Assembly (NCBI GenBank): GCA_034506335.1
Contig: JAPDPR010000045.1
Coordinates: 1 to 33,847, forward strand
Reading direction: 5' to 3'
Length of the DNA: 33,847 bases
Origin: a candidate division KSB1 bacterium
GTDB lineage: Bacteria; Zhuqueibacterota; Zhuqueibacteria; JANLFK01; Oleimicrobiaceae
In this document: positions 1-11,952 of the stretch, piece after piece
Layout: each line of letters begins with the position of its first letter
How positions within the stretch are numbered: the first letter of the stretch is position 1
Made by a program: the position numbers and the translations under genes
The notes under the pieces: generated by a model
Database searches by the model: none
What the model saw: the letters and a program-made list of their open reading frames with translations, nothing else
What the model was told of the DNA's origin: nothing

Positions 1-1910
1 GGCGCGTCGTTGACGCCGTCACCGGTCATCGCGACCACGTGCCCGCGCTTCTGCAGTGCGGTCACCACACGCAGCTTATGGCTCGGCGATACGCGCGAAT
101 AGACGTCGATCCGCTCGACTTTCTCTTCGAGTTCTTCATCGGTCATGGCGTCCACCTCGCGGCCGGTGACAGCCATGCCGCCTTGTGTCAGCCCCAACTC
201 CCGGGCTATAGCCTGGGCGGTCTCTGGGTGGTCGCCCGTGATCATCACCACTTTGATTCCTGCATCCCGACACTTCTGGAGCGCGGCCTTGGCTTCCGGG
301 CGAGGGGGGTCCACCATGCCCACCAGTCCCAAGAAGGTCATCTTCTCCTCTGCGTCCTCTGCGGTGGTCTTGGGCTTCCAGGCCACCGCCAGCACGCGCA
401 TGGCATCCCGTGCCATCGAGGAAGCGGTAGCCAAGATGCGCCGCCGCGCTGCCTCGGTCAAGGGCACGGTCCCCTCGTTAGTCGCGGCAAACGCGCACGA
501 GGCCAAGATCACTTCGGGGGCCCCTTTGGCGTAGGCCACCAAACCAGAGGGCCCGCGGTGTACCGTGGTCATGCGCTTGCGCTCGGAGGTAAAGGCAATC
601 TCATGCACTCTGGGCCATGCTTCTTCCAGCTCCACCTTGCGGAGCCCAGCCTTGGCTGCCACGGTAATCAGTGCCCCCTCGGTGGGATCACCCTTGATCG
701 CCCAACGTCCGTCCTCCTCCCGGCGGACCAGGTGCGCGTCCGAAGACAGCACGGCAGCACGCAGCAAGGTCAGGAGCGGACCGTCTGTGCCCTCGATGGT
801 AAGAGGCTCGCCCCCGCGGCGAAATTCGCCTACAGGCTCATAGCCGACGCCTGTCACTTCGATCAGCTCGCCCCCCACATACAACCGACGCACGGTCATC
901 TCGTCTTTGGTGAGGGTGCCGGTCTTGTCCGTGCAAATCACCGAGGCGCAGCCTAGGGTTTCTACGGCGGGGAGTCGACGGACGAGGGCATTGCGCTTGG
1001 CCATGCGCTGCACACCTAAAGCGAGGGCGATGGTGACCACTGCCGGCAGTGCCTCTGGCACAACCGCCACCGCCATGGCAATGGCAAAGAGGAACATTTC
1101 CAACGGAGGCTTGCCGCGCGCCACTCCCAGAAGCCCGATCAAGGCAACCAGCACCAGCGCCGCACGCGCCAACATTGACCCCACCCGGGCGAGATTCTCC
1201 TGCAACGGCGTCTTGCCCGACTCTACCGTCTTCAGCAGCTCGGCCACGCGGCCGAATTCGGTGTGGGTGCCGGTCTCGACCACCACTGCCCGCCCCCGGC
1301 CGTAGGTGACCACCGTACCGCTGTAGACCATGTTCGCGCGCTCGCCCAGGGGCACAGAGCCATTTTGCAGAGCGGGGAGGGCTTTTTCAACTGGCGTAGA
1401 CTCACCGGTGAGGGCCGCTTCGTCCACCTGCAGGTTCACCACCTCCAGGAGGCGACCGTCTGCTGGCACCTTGTCGCCCACCGACAGTAGCAGGACGTCC
1501 CCGGGGACGATCTCGCGCGCGGGGACCTCTTGTTCGCTGCCGTCACGGATGACCGTGGCGCGGAGGGCGGCCATGCGCCGCAATGCCTCCAGAGCCCGCT
1601 CGGCGCGGTACTCCTGTAGATAACCCATGAAGACGGAAAAGAGTACAATTGCCGAAATGGCGAGCGCCTCGACTTGGTGCCCCAGCGCCGCAGAGATGGC
1701 AGTGGCTACAAGGAGGATGATGACGAGGACATTCTTGAATTGACTGAGCAGGATTTTCCAACGCGAGATCTGCTCGGCCTCTTGCAACTCATTCGGGCCA
1801 TACTGCGCCAGGCGCCGGGCCGCCTCGGCGCTGCTCAGCCCGTTTGGCCCACTCCCCAGGCGCGCCAGCACCTCTTCACCGGAAAGGGTGTGCCACAGCG
1901 GTTGATCCAT
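1..1910 (-). CDS. P2-type cation-transporting ATPase (partial, C-terminus outside window)
   Basis: About 636 residues are visible, from an ATG at 1910 to the left edge. The reading frame shows the ordered features of a P-type ATPase: an N-terminal cation-ATPase domain, the actuator motif LTGES near residue 167, the M4 segment with VPEALPAV, the phosphorylation motif CTDKTGTLT with Asp328, the nucleotide-binding KGDPTE and KGAPE motifs, and TGDGVND at the very edge. The PEALP version of the SERCA/PacL PEGLP motif and the N-terminal domain place it in the P2 group (Ca2+- or Na+/K+-like pumps of the inner membrane). The ion cannot be fixed because the M5-M6 ligands lie outside. The start is preceded by AAGGGAAG. 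An 86-bp gap separates it from the DUF948-like gene upstream, so co-transcription is possible. Confidence 0.93.
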   Translation of the reverse strand, partial: MDQPLWHTLSGEEVLARLGSGPNGLSSAEAARRLAQYGPNELQEAEQISRWKILLSQFKNVLVIILLVATAISAALGHQVEALAISAIVLFSVFMGYLQEYRAERALEALRRMAALRATVIRDGSEQEVPAREIVPGDVLLLSVGDKVPADGRLLEVVNLQVDEAALTGESTPVEKALPALQNGSVPLGERANMVYSGTVVTYGRGRAVVVETGTHTEFGRVAELLKTVESGKTPLQENLARVGSMLARAALVLVALIGLLGVARGKPPLEMFLFAIAMAVAVVPEALPAVVTIALALGVQRMAKRNALVRRLPAVETLGCASVICTDKTGTLTKDEMTVRRLYVGGELIEVTGVGYEPVGEFRRGGEPLTIEGTDGPLLTLLRAAVLSSDAHLVRREEDGRWAIKGDPTEGALITVAAKAGLRKVELEEAWPRVHEIAFTSERKRMTTVHRGPSGLVAYAKGAPEVILASCAFAATNEGTVPLTEAARRRILATASSMARDAMRVLAVAWKPKTTAEDAEEKMTFLGLVGMVDPPRPEAKAALQKCRDAGIKVVMITGDHPETAQAIARELGLTQGGMAVTGREVDAMTDEELEEKVERIDVYSRVSPSHKLRVVTALQKRGHVVAMTGDGVNDA

Positions 1911-1996
1911 GTCTTCCCTTCAACCCATCGATGACCCCACCCGCGCGACAGGGCCTTCCTCTCACTGCCTGGGGCAGACCCCGACCAATGGGCTCC

Positions 1997-2377
1997 TTAC
2001 CTGCGGATGTGGTCTATGAAAATGCGTACTCCTTTGACCAAAGCCCCAATGGTGCCTATGATTCCCAGTAACGGCTTCTCCACGCGGTCGCGCAGCAGAG
2101 ACTCCACGTCGCGCAGTTTGACCACCGTGTCGCGCACTGCGTCGACGCTCTCCTCCACCTTGTCCATCTGCCGTTGTGCCTGCTTGACGATGTCGCGCAC
2201 GTCGTCAACTACGCGCACCACGTCGTGCGCGACGGGGGCGATCTGCAGACGGACGGTTTCGAGGAGCTTTTCTGCCTCCTTAGCGGTGCGCCGCACCTGG
2301 AAAAGCACAGGGATGAGCGCGAGGACGAAAATCACCACGAACGCCGCGATGACCGTGACGCTAATGGACGTCAGCAT
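1997..2377 (-). CDS. DUF948-like membrane-anchored coiled-coil protein
   Basis: This 126-residue protein has one N-terminal hydrophobic segment (about residues 5-26, VTVIAAFVVIFVLALIPVLF). A long charged helical region follows, rich in V-x-D/E-x-V heptad-like spacing (VVRVVDDVRDIV, VEESVDAVRDTV), and a second hydrophobic patch near GIIGTIGALV. This matches the general pattern of the DUF948/YtxG group of general-stress-associated membrane proteins; no catalytic motif is seen. The ATG at 2377 has a clear AAGGAG ribosome site eight bases upstream. It lies 123 bp after the YtxH-like gene. In Bacillus the ytxG and ytxH families are also neighbours, which supports a shared envelope-stress role, though the function is unknown. 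Confidence 0.8.
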   Translation of the reverse strand: MLTSISVTVIAAFVVIFVLALIPVLFQVRRTAKEAEKLLETVRLQIAPVAHDVVRVVDDVRDIVKQAQRQMDKVEESVDAVRDTVVKLRDVESLLRDRVEKPLLGIIGTIGALVKGVRIFIDHIRR

Positions 2378-2448
2378 GGCGGAGCTCCTTCATGCAGGGA
2401 CCGAATCACCAGTCCCGGCGCAGCGTGGCCGGGCATGAAAAGGGGCAT

Positions 2449-2464
2449 CTCCCCGCCCGGGGAG
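2449..2464 (-). terminator. Weak hairpin downstream of the YtxH-like gene
   Basis: CTCCCC-GCCC-GGGGAG is a perfect six-base-pair GC stem with a four-base loop, about 36 bases after the YtxH stop on the minus strand. A TTTT run follows only after seven further bases (ATGCCCC), so it is an imperfect intrinsic terminator. The rest of the 123-bp gap (2378-2500) shows nothing else I can support. Confidence 0.35.
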
Positions 2465-2500
2465 GGCAGAAAGTCACCACCCTGTGCAGCGTTTATCTGA

Positions 2501-2857
2501 TCAGCTCTCTGCGCCCTGCTTACCCTTTTCTTCTGCGAAAGCACGGGCCCCTGCCTCCACGGCCCTGCGTAGTCTGCCGGTCTTTTCGGCGATCGCGCCC
2601 TTAGTCTTCTCCACCCTTTCCTCTGCCTCTTCGGCGAGCTCTTCCGCCTTGCGACGCCCCTGGCTCACCAAGTTGGCCGCACGCCGCTTGAGCTCGGCCA
2701 GCTCGCGGTCTGCCTCCTCCAGGAACTCCTCAGTACGCCGCTTGATGTCTTCGCGCGTCTCCTTGCCCGATTTGGGAGCGTAGAGCAGGGCAAGAATCGC
2801 ACCCACGGCTCCGCCGATCAACAGCCCCTTCACAAACGCACCGGTTTCCTTGTTCAT
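2501..2857 (-). CDS. YtxH-domain protein (membrane-anchored, coiled coil)
   Basis: This 118-residue protein begins MNKETGAFVKGLLIGGAVGAI. The glycine-rich membrane segment GLLIGGAVGAILALLYAPKSGKETRE is the hallmark of the YtxH family (shown here as the pattern GxxIGxxxGxxxALLxAPKSGxETR). A long charged helix with KRRTEEFLEEADRELAELKR-type heptads follows. I chose the ATG at 2857 rather than an in-frame upstream codon because GGAGGAGGG sits just before it and the family normally starts a few residues before the glycine-rich segment. It lies 37 bp after the M48-like lipoprotein gene. Members are linked to stress and cell-envelope phenotypes, but no biochemical role is established. Confidence 0.85.
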   Translation of the reverse strand: MNKETGAFVKGLLIGGAVGAILALLYAPKSGKETREDIKRRTEEFLEEADRELAELKRRAANLVSQGRRKAEELAEEAEERVEKTKGAIAEKTGRLRRAVEAGARAFAEEKGKQGAES

Positions 2858-2894
2858 TGCACCCTCCTCCAGTTCGATAATCCCTTTGCAGAAG

Positions 2895-3716
2895 TCACTT
2901 CGTGCCTTGAGCGCGCACACGCTCTTTCAGCGCACGAAACTGCTCATCCTCACTTGCTGAATATTCCGCGGGCGACAGGCCCTTCAACTTCTTCTTCAAC
3001 CACCGGAGACGCACCTTTGCCGGCTGGTGCGTCGCACGCCATTTCGCCAGCGCTTCGGGGCGCTCTTGCTCGAGTTGGCGGAGTCGTTCCACCAGCGCCA
3101 CCATCCCCCGAGGATCGTAGCCTGCTCTCTCCATGTACCGCAATGCAAGAAGGTCTGCCCCTACCTCAGCCTCGCGCCCGTACGCAAGAATGCCGTTGCT
3201 GGTAAAAAGCTCCCGGATGATGGCCCTACCGATGGCTGGGTTTGTACCCACCAAGGACTCGCTGAGGAGGGCAAGGCCGTAGCGGTGCGTCACCCGCTCA
3301 GCGCCATGACGCTCCACCACGTGGGCGATTTCACGCGCCAGCACCGCCGCAAGCTCGGAGGCAGTTTCGGCAACCGCCACCATGCCTTTGGAAACGAAGA
3401 CGTGTCCGCCCGGCAAGGCAAACGCATACACCTCCTCGCTGTCGAGGACGCGGAACGTGAACGGCAAACCAGCCCAATCCGAGCGCGTGGCTATACGCGT
3501 GCCCATGTCGACCACGTACCGCCCGAGCTCTTCGTCACGAAACAAAGAAAAGGTGCGCGCCACCTCCTCCGCGCACAGCGCCCCCAGGCGGAGCTCCTGG
3601 TCCACAGTGATGAGCCTGACCTCTTCCCGCCTAGCCGACGACCCGCACGCAGCAACCATCAGGGCCGTCGCCACCGTGAGGAATGCCCAGGACAATGCTC
3701 GCCCACGTGTGCGCAC
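2895..3716 (-). CDS. M48-family metalloprotease-like lipoprotein with altered zinc motif
   Basis: The preferred start is GTG at 3716. It removes a 100-bp overlap with ligA and gives a lipoprotein signal (RTRGRALSW... then LMVAAC, Cys24). The mature part has the M48/BepA-like architecture. The helix AAVLAREIAHVVERHGAER sits where the family has HExxH, and YGREAEVGADLLALRYM carries the third-ligand glutamate, followed by AGYDPRGM. The first histidine of HExxH is Arg128 here (codon CGT at 3333-3335), while Glu129 and His132 are kept. M48 lipoproteins work in outer-membrane protein quality control in the periplasm. With one zinc ligand lost, this copy may be inactive or a chaperone-like pseudo-enzyme. 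A TTG a few codons downstream (RALSW) is an alternative start. Confidence 0.82.
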   Translation of the reverse strand: MRTRGRALSWAFLTVATALMVAACGSSARREEVRLITVDQELRLGALCAEEVARTFSLFRDEELGRYVVDMGTRIATRSDWAGLPFTFRVLDSEEVYAFALPGGHVFVSKGMVAVAETASELAAVLAREIAHVVERHGAERVTHRYGLALLSESLVGTNPAIGRAIIRELFTSNGILAYGREAEVGADLLALRYMERAGYDPRGMVALVERLRQLEQERPEALAKWRATHQPAKVRLRWLKKKLKGLSPAEYSASEDEQFRALKERVRAQGTK

Positions 3717-3720
3717 GGCT

Positions 3721-7190
<3,470 letters not shown>

Positions 7191-7223
7191 GACGCTCCAT
7201 CCTCCCTGCGAAACTCTCCAGGG

Positions 7224-7649
7224 TCAGATGTCAAAAATCACTTGCGCTTCCCAACCATGCTCTGCCTGCCGCACATAGAGCTTGTGGTAGGTGACCGCTT
7301 TGATCTCGGTCCGCAGCTTGTGACGCTGCAGATCAACCTTCTCCCCACGCACCGTGGCGTGCAATGAGCTTTTGTCCAATGAGCTTATGCAAAAGTGGCC
7401 GTAAAGTTCCTGCTCCGTGCAGAACCAATAGTTGAGCTCTGAGAGCCAATTCACCAGCAGCTCTTCGAGGTCTCCGCCTGCCACAGAGATAGCGCGCTCC
7501 ACGGCAGGTTCCACCTTGCACTGCGGGCAGATGATTTGGAACGTCGCCTGCGCTGCCCGCACAAAGAGCTCTTTCAGCTCGGGCGCGCGCACCCGCACAC
7601 CGATGTCGCCGGTGTGCTCAATGAACTCGATGGCGCTCAGCTCGTTCAT
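7224..7649 (-). CDS. Archease, RtcB-activating protein
   Basis: This 141-residue protein has the archease signature: IEFIEHTGDIGVRVRAPELKE-type N-terminus with the conserved Asp in HTGDIG, ELLVNWLSELNYW in the middle, and EIKAVTYHKLYVRQ then WEAQVIFDI at the C-terminus. Archease speeds guanylylation and multiple turnover of RtcB, and the conserved acidic residues bind the metal. Its place immediately before rtcB in transcription supports this role. The ATG at 7649 has only a weak ribosome site (GATGGACC). A candidate promoter lies 27 bp or more upstream, so archease, rtcB and ligA could form one unit. Confidence 0.95.
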   Translation of the reverse strand: MNELSAIEFIEHTGDIGVRVRAPELKELFVRAAQATFQIICPQCKVEPAVERAISVAGGDLEELLVNWLSELNYWFCTEQELYGHFCISSLDKSSLHATVRGEKVDLQRHKLRTEIKAVTYHKLYVRQAEHGWEAQVIFDI

Positions 7650-7675
7650 TGCGGGTCCATCGCCTAACCGGTCAC

Positions 7676-7704
7676 AATGTAAGAAAAATCAGATTCATGG
7701 TCAA
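7676..7704 (-). promoter_or_regulatory. Candidate sigma70-type promoter of archease-rtcB-ligA
   Basis: On the minus strand TTGACC (7699-7704) and TACATT (7676-7681) are separated by exactly 17 bases in the 58-bp gap between gpmI and archease. The match is 5/6 and 4/6 to TTGACA/TATAAT. The spacer is T-rich. The start site would fall near 7669, giving a leader of about 20 bases. Confidence 0.5.
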
Positions 7705-7707
7705 CTA

Positions 7708-9363
7708 CTATCTGCGCCGGAATTCGACAAGACTCTCGTCATAGTCCTCTGGCGCCGCAAACCCCAGCAGGTTCATGATGGTGGCGGCAATGTTGCTCAA
7801 ACCGCAGCGCTGCACCTGCTCCCTCAGGCGGTACTCGCCTGCATAGTCCGGATCGTAGATAATGAACGGCACGGGGTTGAGCGTGTGGCTGGTCTTGGCC
7901 TTGGGGTTGCCGTTGGCGTCGGTCACCACCTTGCCATTCTTGCGCTCGAACATCTCCTCGGAGTTCCCATGGTCGGCGGTGATGATGGCAAGCCCGTGCA
8001 GCTCGCGAATGACGGGCAGCAGCCGCCCCAGCGCCAGGTCCACCGCCTCCACGGCGACAATGGCAGCGTGCAACACCCCGGTGTGCCCCACCATGTCGCC
8101 ATTCGGGTAGTTGATCCGTCCCCACCGGTAGAGGCCGCTTCTGAGCAACTCGATGGTGCGGTCCGTGATCTCGGCACTCTTCATCCAGGGGCGCTGCTCG
8201 AAGGGCACAATGTCGGAGGGGATTTCCACGTACTCCTCAAGCTCCTCATTGAACTTGCCACTGCGGTTGCCGTTCCAGAAGTAGGTCACATGGCCGTACT
8301 TCTGGGTTTCGCTGCATGCGAATTGCCGCACGCCTGCACCCACCAGGAGTTCCCCCATCGTACGGTCGATAGCAGGGGGAGCCACCAGGTAGCTCTTGGG
8401 GATCTTCAGGTCGCCGTCGTACTGCATCATGCCGGCATATTCCACCTGCGGCCTGGGGCTGCGGTCGAACTTGTCAAAGTCATCCTCCTCAAAGGCACGG
8501 CTGATCTCGATGGCGCGATCGCCACGAAAGTTGAAAAAGATCACCGAGTGGTGGTCTTCGATCCTACCCACCGGCTGACCGTTTTCGGCAATTACAAAGG
8601 GGGGCAAGTCCTGGTCAATCACGCCTGGGTGCCGGGTACGGAAGGTGGTGATCGCCTCCTCTGCCGAGCGAAACTGCTCGCCGAGACCGTGCACGTGGGT
8701 CTTCCACCCAAGGGCCACCATGTCCCAATTGGCTTCGTACCGGTCCATGGTAATTTTCATGCGGCCGCCACCACTGGCAATGCGGTAGTCGACTCCCTCC
8801 CTGTTGAGCGTCGCCAGGAATTCCTCGAAAGGGCGCACGTATTCCAGCGCGGACGTCTCCCCCACATCGCGCCCATCCAAGAGCACATGGATCCTGGCCT
8901 TCTCGACTCCTTCGCGCTTAGCCTGCAGCAGCATCGCTTTAAGATGGTCAATGTGGCTGTGCACATTGCCGTCGGAAAAGAGCCCGATAAAGTGCAACGG
9001 AGTGTGGTGACGGAGGCAGTTGTCGATGAGGCGACGCCACACCGGGCCGGCGAACATCTCGCCGGTGCGCAGCGCGCGGTTGACGAGCTTTGCACCCTGG
9101 TCAAAGACCCTTCCCGCGCCGATGGCGTTGTGTCCCACCTCCGAATTACCCATGTCGTCGTCAGAAGGCAGCCCTACTGCGGTGCCGTGGGCCTGAAGCA
9201 ACAGATGGGGACAGTGCCCGAAAAGCCAGTCCAGGGTGGGGGTACGCGCCAAAAGTACCGCATTCCCTTCCTCCTCCTGGGATATCCCCACGCCGTCCAT
9301 GATCACAACCAAAAGCGGGCCCGGTCGCCCGCGAAACTCGTCAAGACGCTTGAGCTTGTCCAC
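7708..9363 (-). CDS. gpmI: 2,3-bisphosphoglycerate-independent phosphoglycerate mutase
   Basis: The enzyme interconverts 3- and 2-phosphoglycerate in glycolysis and gluconeogenesis through a phosphoserine intermediate with two Mn2+ ions. Visible motifs are the metal-binding LLVVIMDGVGIS near the N-terminus, the catalytic serine in DMGNSEVGHNAIG, the substrate region HVLLDGRDVGETSA, the metal-binding ITADHGNSEEMF, and KTSHTLNPVPFI. The GTG at 9363 is chosen because GGGAGG lies six bases upstream and the family starts close to this point; this gives 551 residues, somewhat longer than the roughly 510-residue classic form. The gene ends with two adjacent in-frame TAG codons (7705-7710). It is divergent from the plus-strand gene at 9459. 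Confidence 0.96.
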   Translation of the reverse strand: MDKLKRLDEFRGRPGPLLVVIMDGVGISQEEEGNAVLLARTPTLDWLFGHCPHLLLQAHGTAVGLPSDDDMGNSEVGHNAIGAGRVFDQGAKLVNRALRTGEMFAGPVWRRLIDNCLRHHTPLHFIGLFSDGNVHSHIDHLKAMLLQAKREGVEKARIHVLLDGRDVGETSALEYVRPFEEFLATLNREGVDYRIASGGGRMKITMDRYEANWDMVALGWKTHVHGLGEQFRSAEEAITTFRTRHPGVIDQDLPPFVIAENGQPVGRIEDHHSVIFFNFRGDRAIEISRAFEEDDFDKFDRSPRPQVEYAGMMQYDGDLKIPKSYLVAPPAIDRTMGELLVGAGVRQFACSETQKYGHVTYFWNGNRSGKFNEELEEYVEIPSDIVPFEQRPWMKSAEITDRTIELLRSGLYRWGRINYPNGDMVGHTGVLHAAIVAVEAVDLALGRLLPVIRELHGLAIITADHGNSEEMFERKNGKVVTDANGNPKAKTSHTLNPVPFIIYDPDYAGEYRLREQVQRCGLSNIAATIMNLLGFAAPEDYDESLVEFRRR

Positions 9364-9392
9364 GCATTGCCTCCCGCTGTACCACAAATGGT

Positions 9393-9421
9393 TTGGAAAT
9401 CTCCAGCACATTTGCTAAATT
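9393..9421 (+). promoter_or_regulatory. Weak candidate promoter for the plus-strand gene
   Basis: TTGGAA (9393-9398) and TAAATT (9416-9421) are 17 bases apart in the divergent 95-bp region between gpmI and the plus-strand gene. Each matches the sigma70 consensus at four of six positions. The predicted start near 9428 gives a leader of about 30 bases with AGGGA before the ATG. A short palindrome TGTCGACA lies at 9441-9448. I found no convincing promoter for gpmI in the other direction. Confidence 0.3.
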
Positions 9422-9458
9422 ACCGCCGTCAAGTCGATTTTGTCGACACAGGGATGCC

Positions 9459-10640
9459 ATGAGGACTATTGCCCGACTCTCCCGGGCCTTTCTGTGCGCT
9501 CTCCTCACTGTGCCACTCAACGCCACAGAATGGCCTTCAGGGATGTACCTCAACCCTACTGCGCAATCTTTGCCTCGGGGCGAACTCCTCGCCATCGCAT
9601 ACTCTGAAGTGTACTTCAAACAGGTTGAGTTCAAATCCGCGCTCGGAGACCTGGTGCACGTCACGTACTGGGACATCCAGGGGACCGTCGGCTTCCGCTA
9701 TGCCGTCAGCAATCACCTCGAAGTGGGGATTCGGCAAGTGCTCTACCAGGACAACCACAAGGTCGCGCCTGGTTTCAACCTCCCTGACGATCTGTTCCTC
9801 TCTGCGTGTTTGAACGGGTTTGGCCCGGCTTCCGGCCACCTGCGGCTTGGCGCGCATCTAAGCGCACGCGTTCCGCTTGCCAAGTACCATAATGTGGTCC
9901 TTGAGCCCTACTCGGCCGGGCGCATCGAACTCTGCACGCGCGGCCTCCTGGGCGTTGACACGGCGCCTGGCTCTCCGGATCATGGCGTGGCCGTCGACCT
10001 TGCCGTGGGGCTGCTAAACCATAACGACCTGGGCAAGCGCCTCACTGACGCTCCCGACGATAGCATCGCCGCCCGGTCTTCCTCTCGGCAGTGGCTATGG
10101 GCGGTGGGCGTCACACTCCGTCGCTCTCCCTTCGTCTTTGCCGTTACCTTGAGCGGAAACCACTTTCTGCAGCAGCCGCCGGTGACCGCATATAGCAGGG
10201 AGAACTATGCGTACCTTTCGCCCTCCGTTCTCTACCGCTGCACATGGTGGCTCACCCTCGGGAGTGCCTTGGACGTGCGACTCTACAACGCCTCCGACCA
10301 AACCGTCTATTCCGGCGCTCTGCCCCGCGTGGGGCACGACTTTGACAACTACCCGCCTTGGCGCCTGCGGCTCGTTGCTCAGCTGGTGGTTCATAGCAAC
10401 CGGCCCCACGAGCGCACACCGTCGGACAAGCCCCCTCTACCGGCCAGCAATGCGCCCGTGAGTGAAGAAGTCGTTCGGCAGCTTGCCAAGGAAAAGCACG
10501 CTGCAGAAGAAGCCGAGCAGGAGCTGGAACGGATCAGACAGGAGCGGGAACGCGTGGCACGCATCCTAAACAAGCTCCGGGAGATGCTCGCCGCGCAAAA
10601 GCCCCCCGCGCCTCCTGCAGAGCCACCAGAGAAACCCTGA
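9459..10640 (+). CDS. Unrecognised exported protein, probable outer-membrane beta-barrel with C-terminal coiled coil
   Basis: This 393-residue protein is the only plus-strand gene. The ATG at 9459 has AGGGA upstream and opens a signal peptide (MRTIARLSRAFLCALLTVPL, then NATEW). The body is rich in alternating aromatic/hydrophobic strands with glycine turns (FRYAVSNHLEVGIRQVLY, WLTLGSALDVRLYNAS), as in outer-membrane barrels. The last 65 residues change to a charged helix (SEEVVRQLAKEKHAAEEAE, ELERIRQERERVARI) and end in a proline-rich tail (QKPPAPPAEPPEKP). I do not recognise the family. The helical tail could reach the periplasm or peptidoglycan. Its stop is only four bases from the glyS stop on the opposite strand (convergent). 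Confidence 0.75.
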   Translation: MRTIARLSRAFLCALLTVPLNATEWPSGMYLNPTAQSLPRGELLAIAYSEVYFKQVEFKSALGDLVHVTYWDIQGTVGFRYAVSNHLEVGIRQVLYQDNHKVAPGFNLPDDLFLSACLNGFGPASGHLRLGAHLSARVPLAKYHNVVLEPYSAGRIELCTRGLLGVDTAPGSPDHGVAVDLAVGLLNHNDLGKRLTDAPDDSIAARSSSRQWLWAVGVTLRRSPFVFAVTLSGNHFLQQPPVTAYSRENYAYLSPSVLYRCTWWLTLGSALDVRLYNASDQTVYSGALPRVGHDFDNYPPWRLRLVAQLVVHSNRPHERTPSDKPPLPASNAPVSEEVVRQLAKEKHAAEEAEQELERIRQERERVARILNKLREMLAAQKPPAPPAEPPEKP

Positions 10641-10644
10641 TTCG

Positions 10645-11952
10645 CTAAGCCACACGCTCGCGTAGCAACTCCACCAGCCGGTCTATAGCCACGCGCTCCT
10701 GCCGCATCGAGTCGCGCTCGCGCACCGTCACAGTCTGGTCCTGCAAGGACTGCGAATCGACAGTAATGCCAAAGGGCGTGCCAGCTTCATCCTGCCGGCG
10801 ATAACGTCGACCAATAGCCCCAGATTCGTCATAAAACACCATAAAATGCGGACGCAACATGTCCACAATTTTGTGCGCCAGCTCGGGCATACCGTCGCGC
10901 TTGACCAGCGGAAAGACACCGGCCTTGATGGGTGCCACCTTGGGCGACAGGCGCAGGACGACGCGCAGTTCGCCCTCAACGATTTCCTCATCATATGCCT
11001 CCACCAGGCACGTGAAAAGCGTGCGGTCCACGCCCGCAGAGGTCTCTATGATGTACGGCACATAGCGCTCGCGCGTCTGGTCGTCGAAGTAGGTCAAGTC
11101 TTTGCCGGAATACTGCTGATGCCGTGACAGGTCAAAGTCGGTGCGATTGTGGATGCCTTCCAGCTCCTTCCAGCCGAAAGGGAACTCGTACTGGATATCG
11201 AAGGCACGAGCAGCATAGTGCGCCAGCTCATCCTTGCCGTGCTCGTGGAAGCGCAGCCGTTCCCGGCGAATCCCAAGGTCGTAGTACCACTGCATCCGCT
11301 GCTCCCGCCAGTAGTCGAACCACTCGCCGTCGGTGCCAGGCTTCACAAAGAACTGCATTTCCATCTGCTCGAATTCGCGGGTGCGAAAGATAAAGTTGCC
11401 CGGGGTGATCTCGTTGCGAAATGCCTTCCCGATTTGTGCGATGCCGAAGGGGATCTTCTTGCGCGAGGAATTCAGCACGTTGAGAAAGTTCACGTAGATT
11501 CCCTGGGCCGTCTCCGGGCGCAGGTAGACGATGCTGGCCTCCTCTTCTACGGGCCCCATGTGCGTCTTGAACATGAGGTTGAACTGGCGCGCCTCGGTCA
11601 GTTCTCCGCCGCACTCCGGGCAGCGCGGACCCTCCACTTCGTCGGCGCGGAAACGACGTTTGCAGACCTTGCAGTCCACCATGGGGTCATGAAAACCCTC
11701 CACGTGTCCAGAGGCCTCCCAGACCCGCGGGTGCATGAGTATGGATGCATCCAGGCCCACGATGTCATCCCGCTGCTGGACCATCGCTTTCCACCAGCGC
11801 TCTTTGATGTTCTTCTTCAGCTCCACGCCCAGTGGGCCATAGTCGTAACAGCTGGTGATGCCGCCATAGATTTCGCTCGATTGAAAGATAAAACCTCGGC
11901 GCTTGCACAGAGAAACCAGCTTATCCATCACATCCGGTGGTCTAGTGCTCAT
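10645..11952 (-). CDS. glyS: Glycyl-tRNA synthetase, homodimeric (alpha2) class II type
   Basis: The enzyme charges tRNA-Gly with glycine. Class II motifs are visible: [20 protein letters not shown] at the N-terminus, the zinc-ribbon CKVCKRR...CPECGG, motif 2 around [22 protein letters not shown], and motif 3 near [10 protein letters not shown]. The C-terminal anticodon-binding domain ends [11 protein letters not shown]...[10 protein letters not shown]. At 435 residues on one chain it is the Thermus/archaeal-eukaryotic-like alpha2 enzyme, not the tetrameric GlyQ/GlyS pair. The ATG at 11952 overlaps the recO stop by 11 bases; an ATG eight codons further in is the alternative. It closes the long operon-like run. 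Confidence 0.96.
   Translation of the reverse strand: MSTRPPDVMDKLVSLCKRRGFIFQSSEIYGGITSCYDYGPLGVELKKNIKERWWKAMVQQRDDIVGLDASILMHPRVWEASGHVEGFHDPMVDCKVCKRRFRADEVEGPRCPECGGELTEARQFNLMFKTHMGPVEEEASIVYLRPETAQGIYVNFLNVLNSSRKKIPFGIAQIGKAFRNEITPGNFIFRTREFEQMEMQFFVKPGTDGEWFDYWREQRMQWYYDLGIRRERLRFHEHGKDELAHYAARAFDIQYEFPFGWKELEGIHNRTDFDLSRHQQYSGKDLTYFDDQTRERYVPYIIETSAGVDRTLFTCLVEAYDEEIVEGELRVVLRLSPKVAPIKAGVFPLVKRDGMPELAHKIVDMLRPHFMVFYDESGAIGRRYRRQDEAGTPFGITVDSQSLQDQTVTVRERDSMRQERVAIDRLVELLRERVA

Noticed and set aside
9364..9458. Promoter for gpmI in the divergent region
   Set aside because: A TTGACG is present on the minus strand but no -10-like hexamer lies at 16-18 bases, so I did not annotate it.
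7432..9462. Plus-strand open frame of about 676 codons opposite gpmI
   Set aside because: Antisense to a complete GpmI with all catalytic motifs; low-complexity His/Gly/Val-rich translation and no family features.
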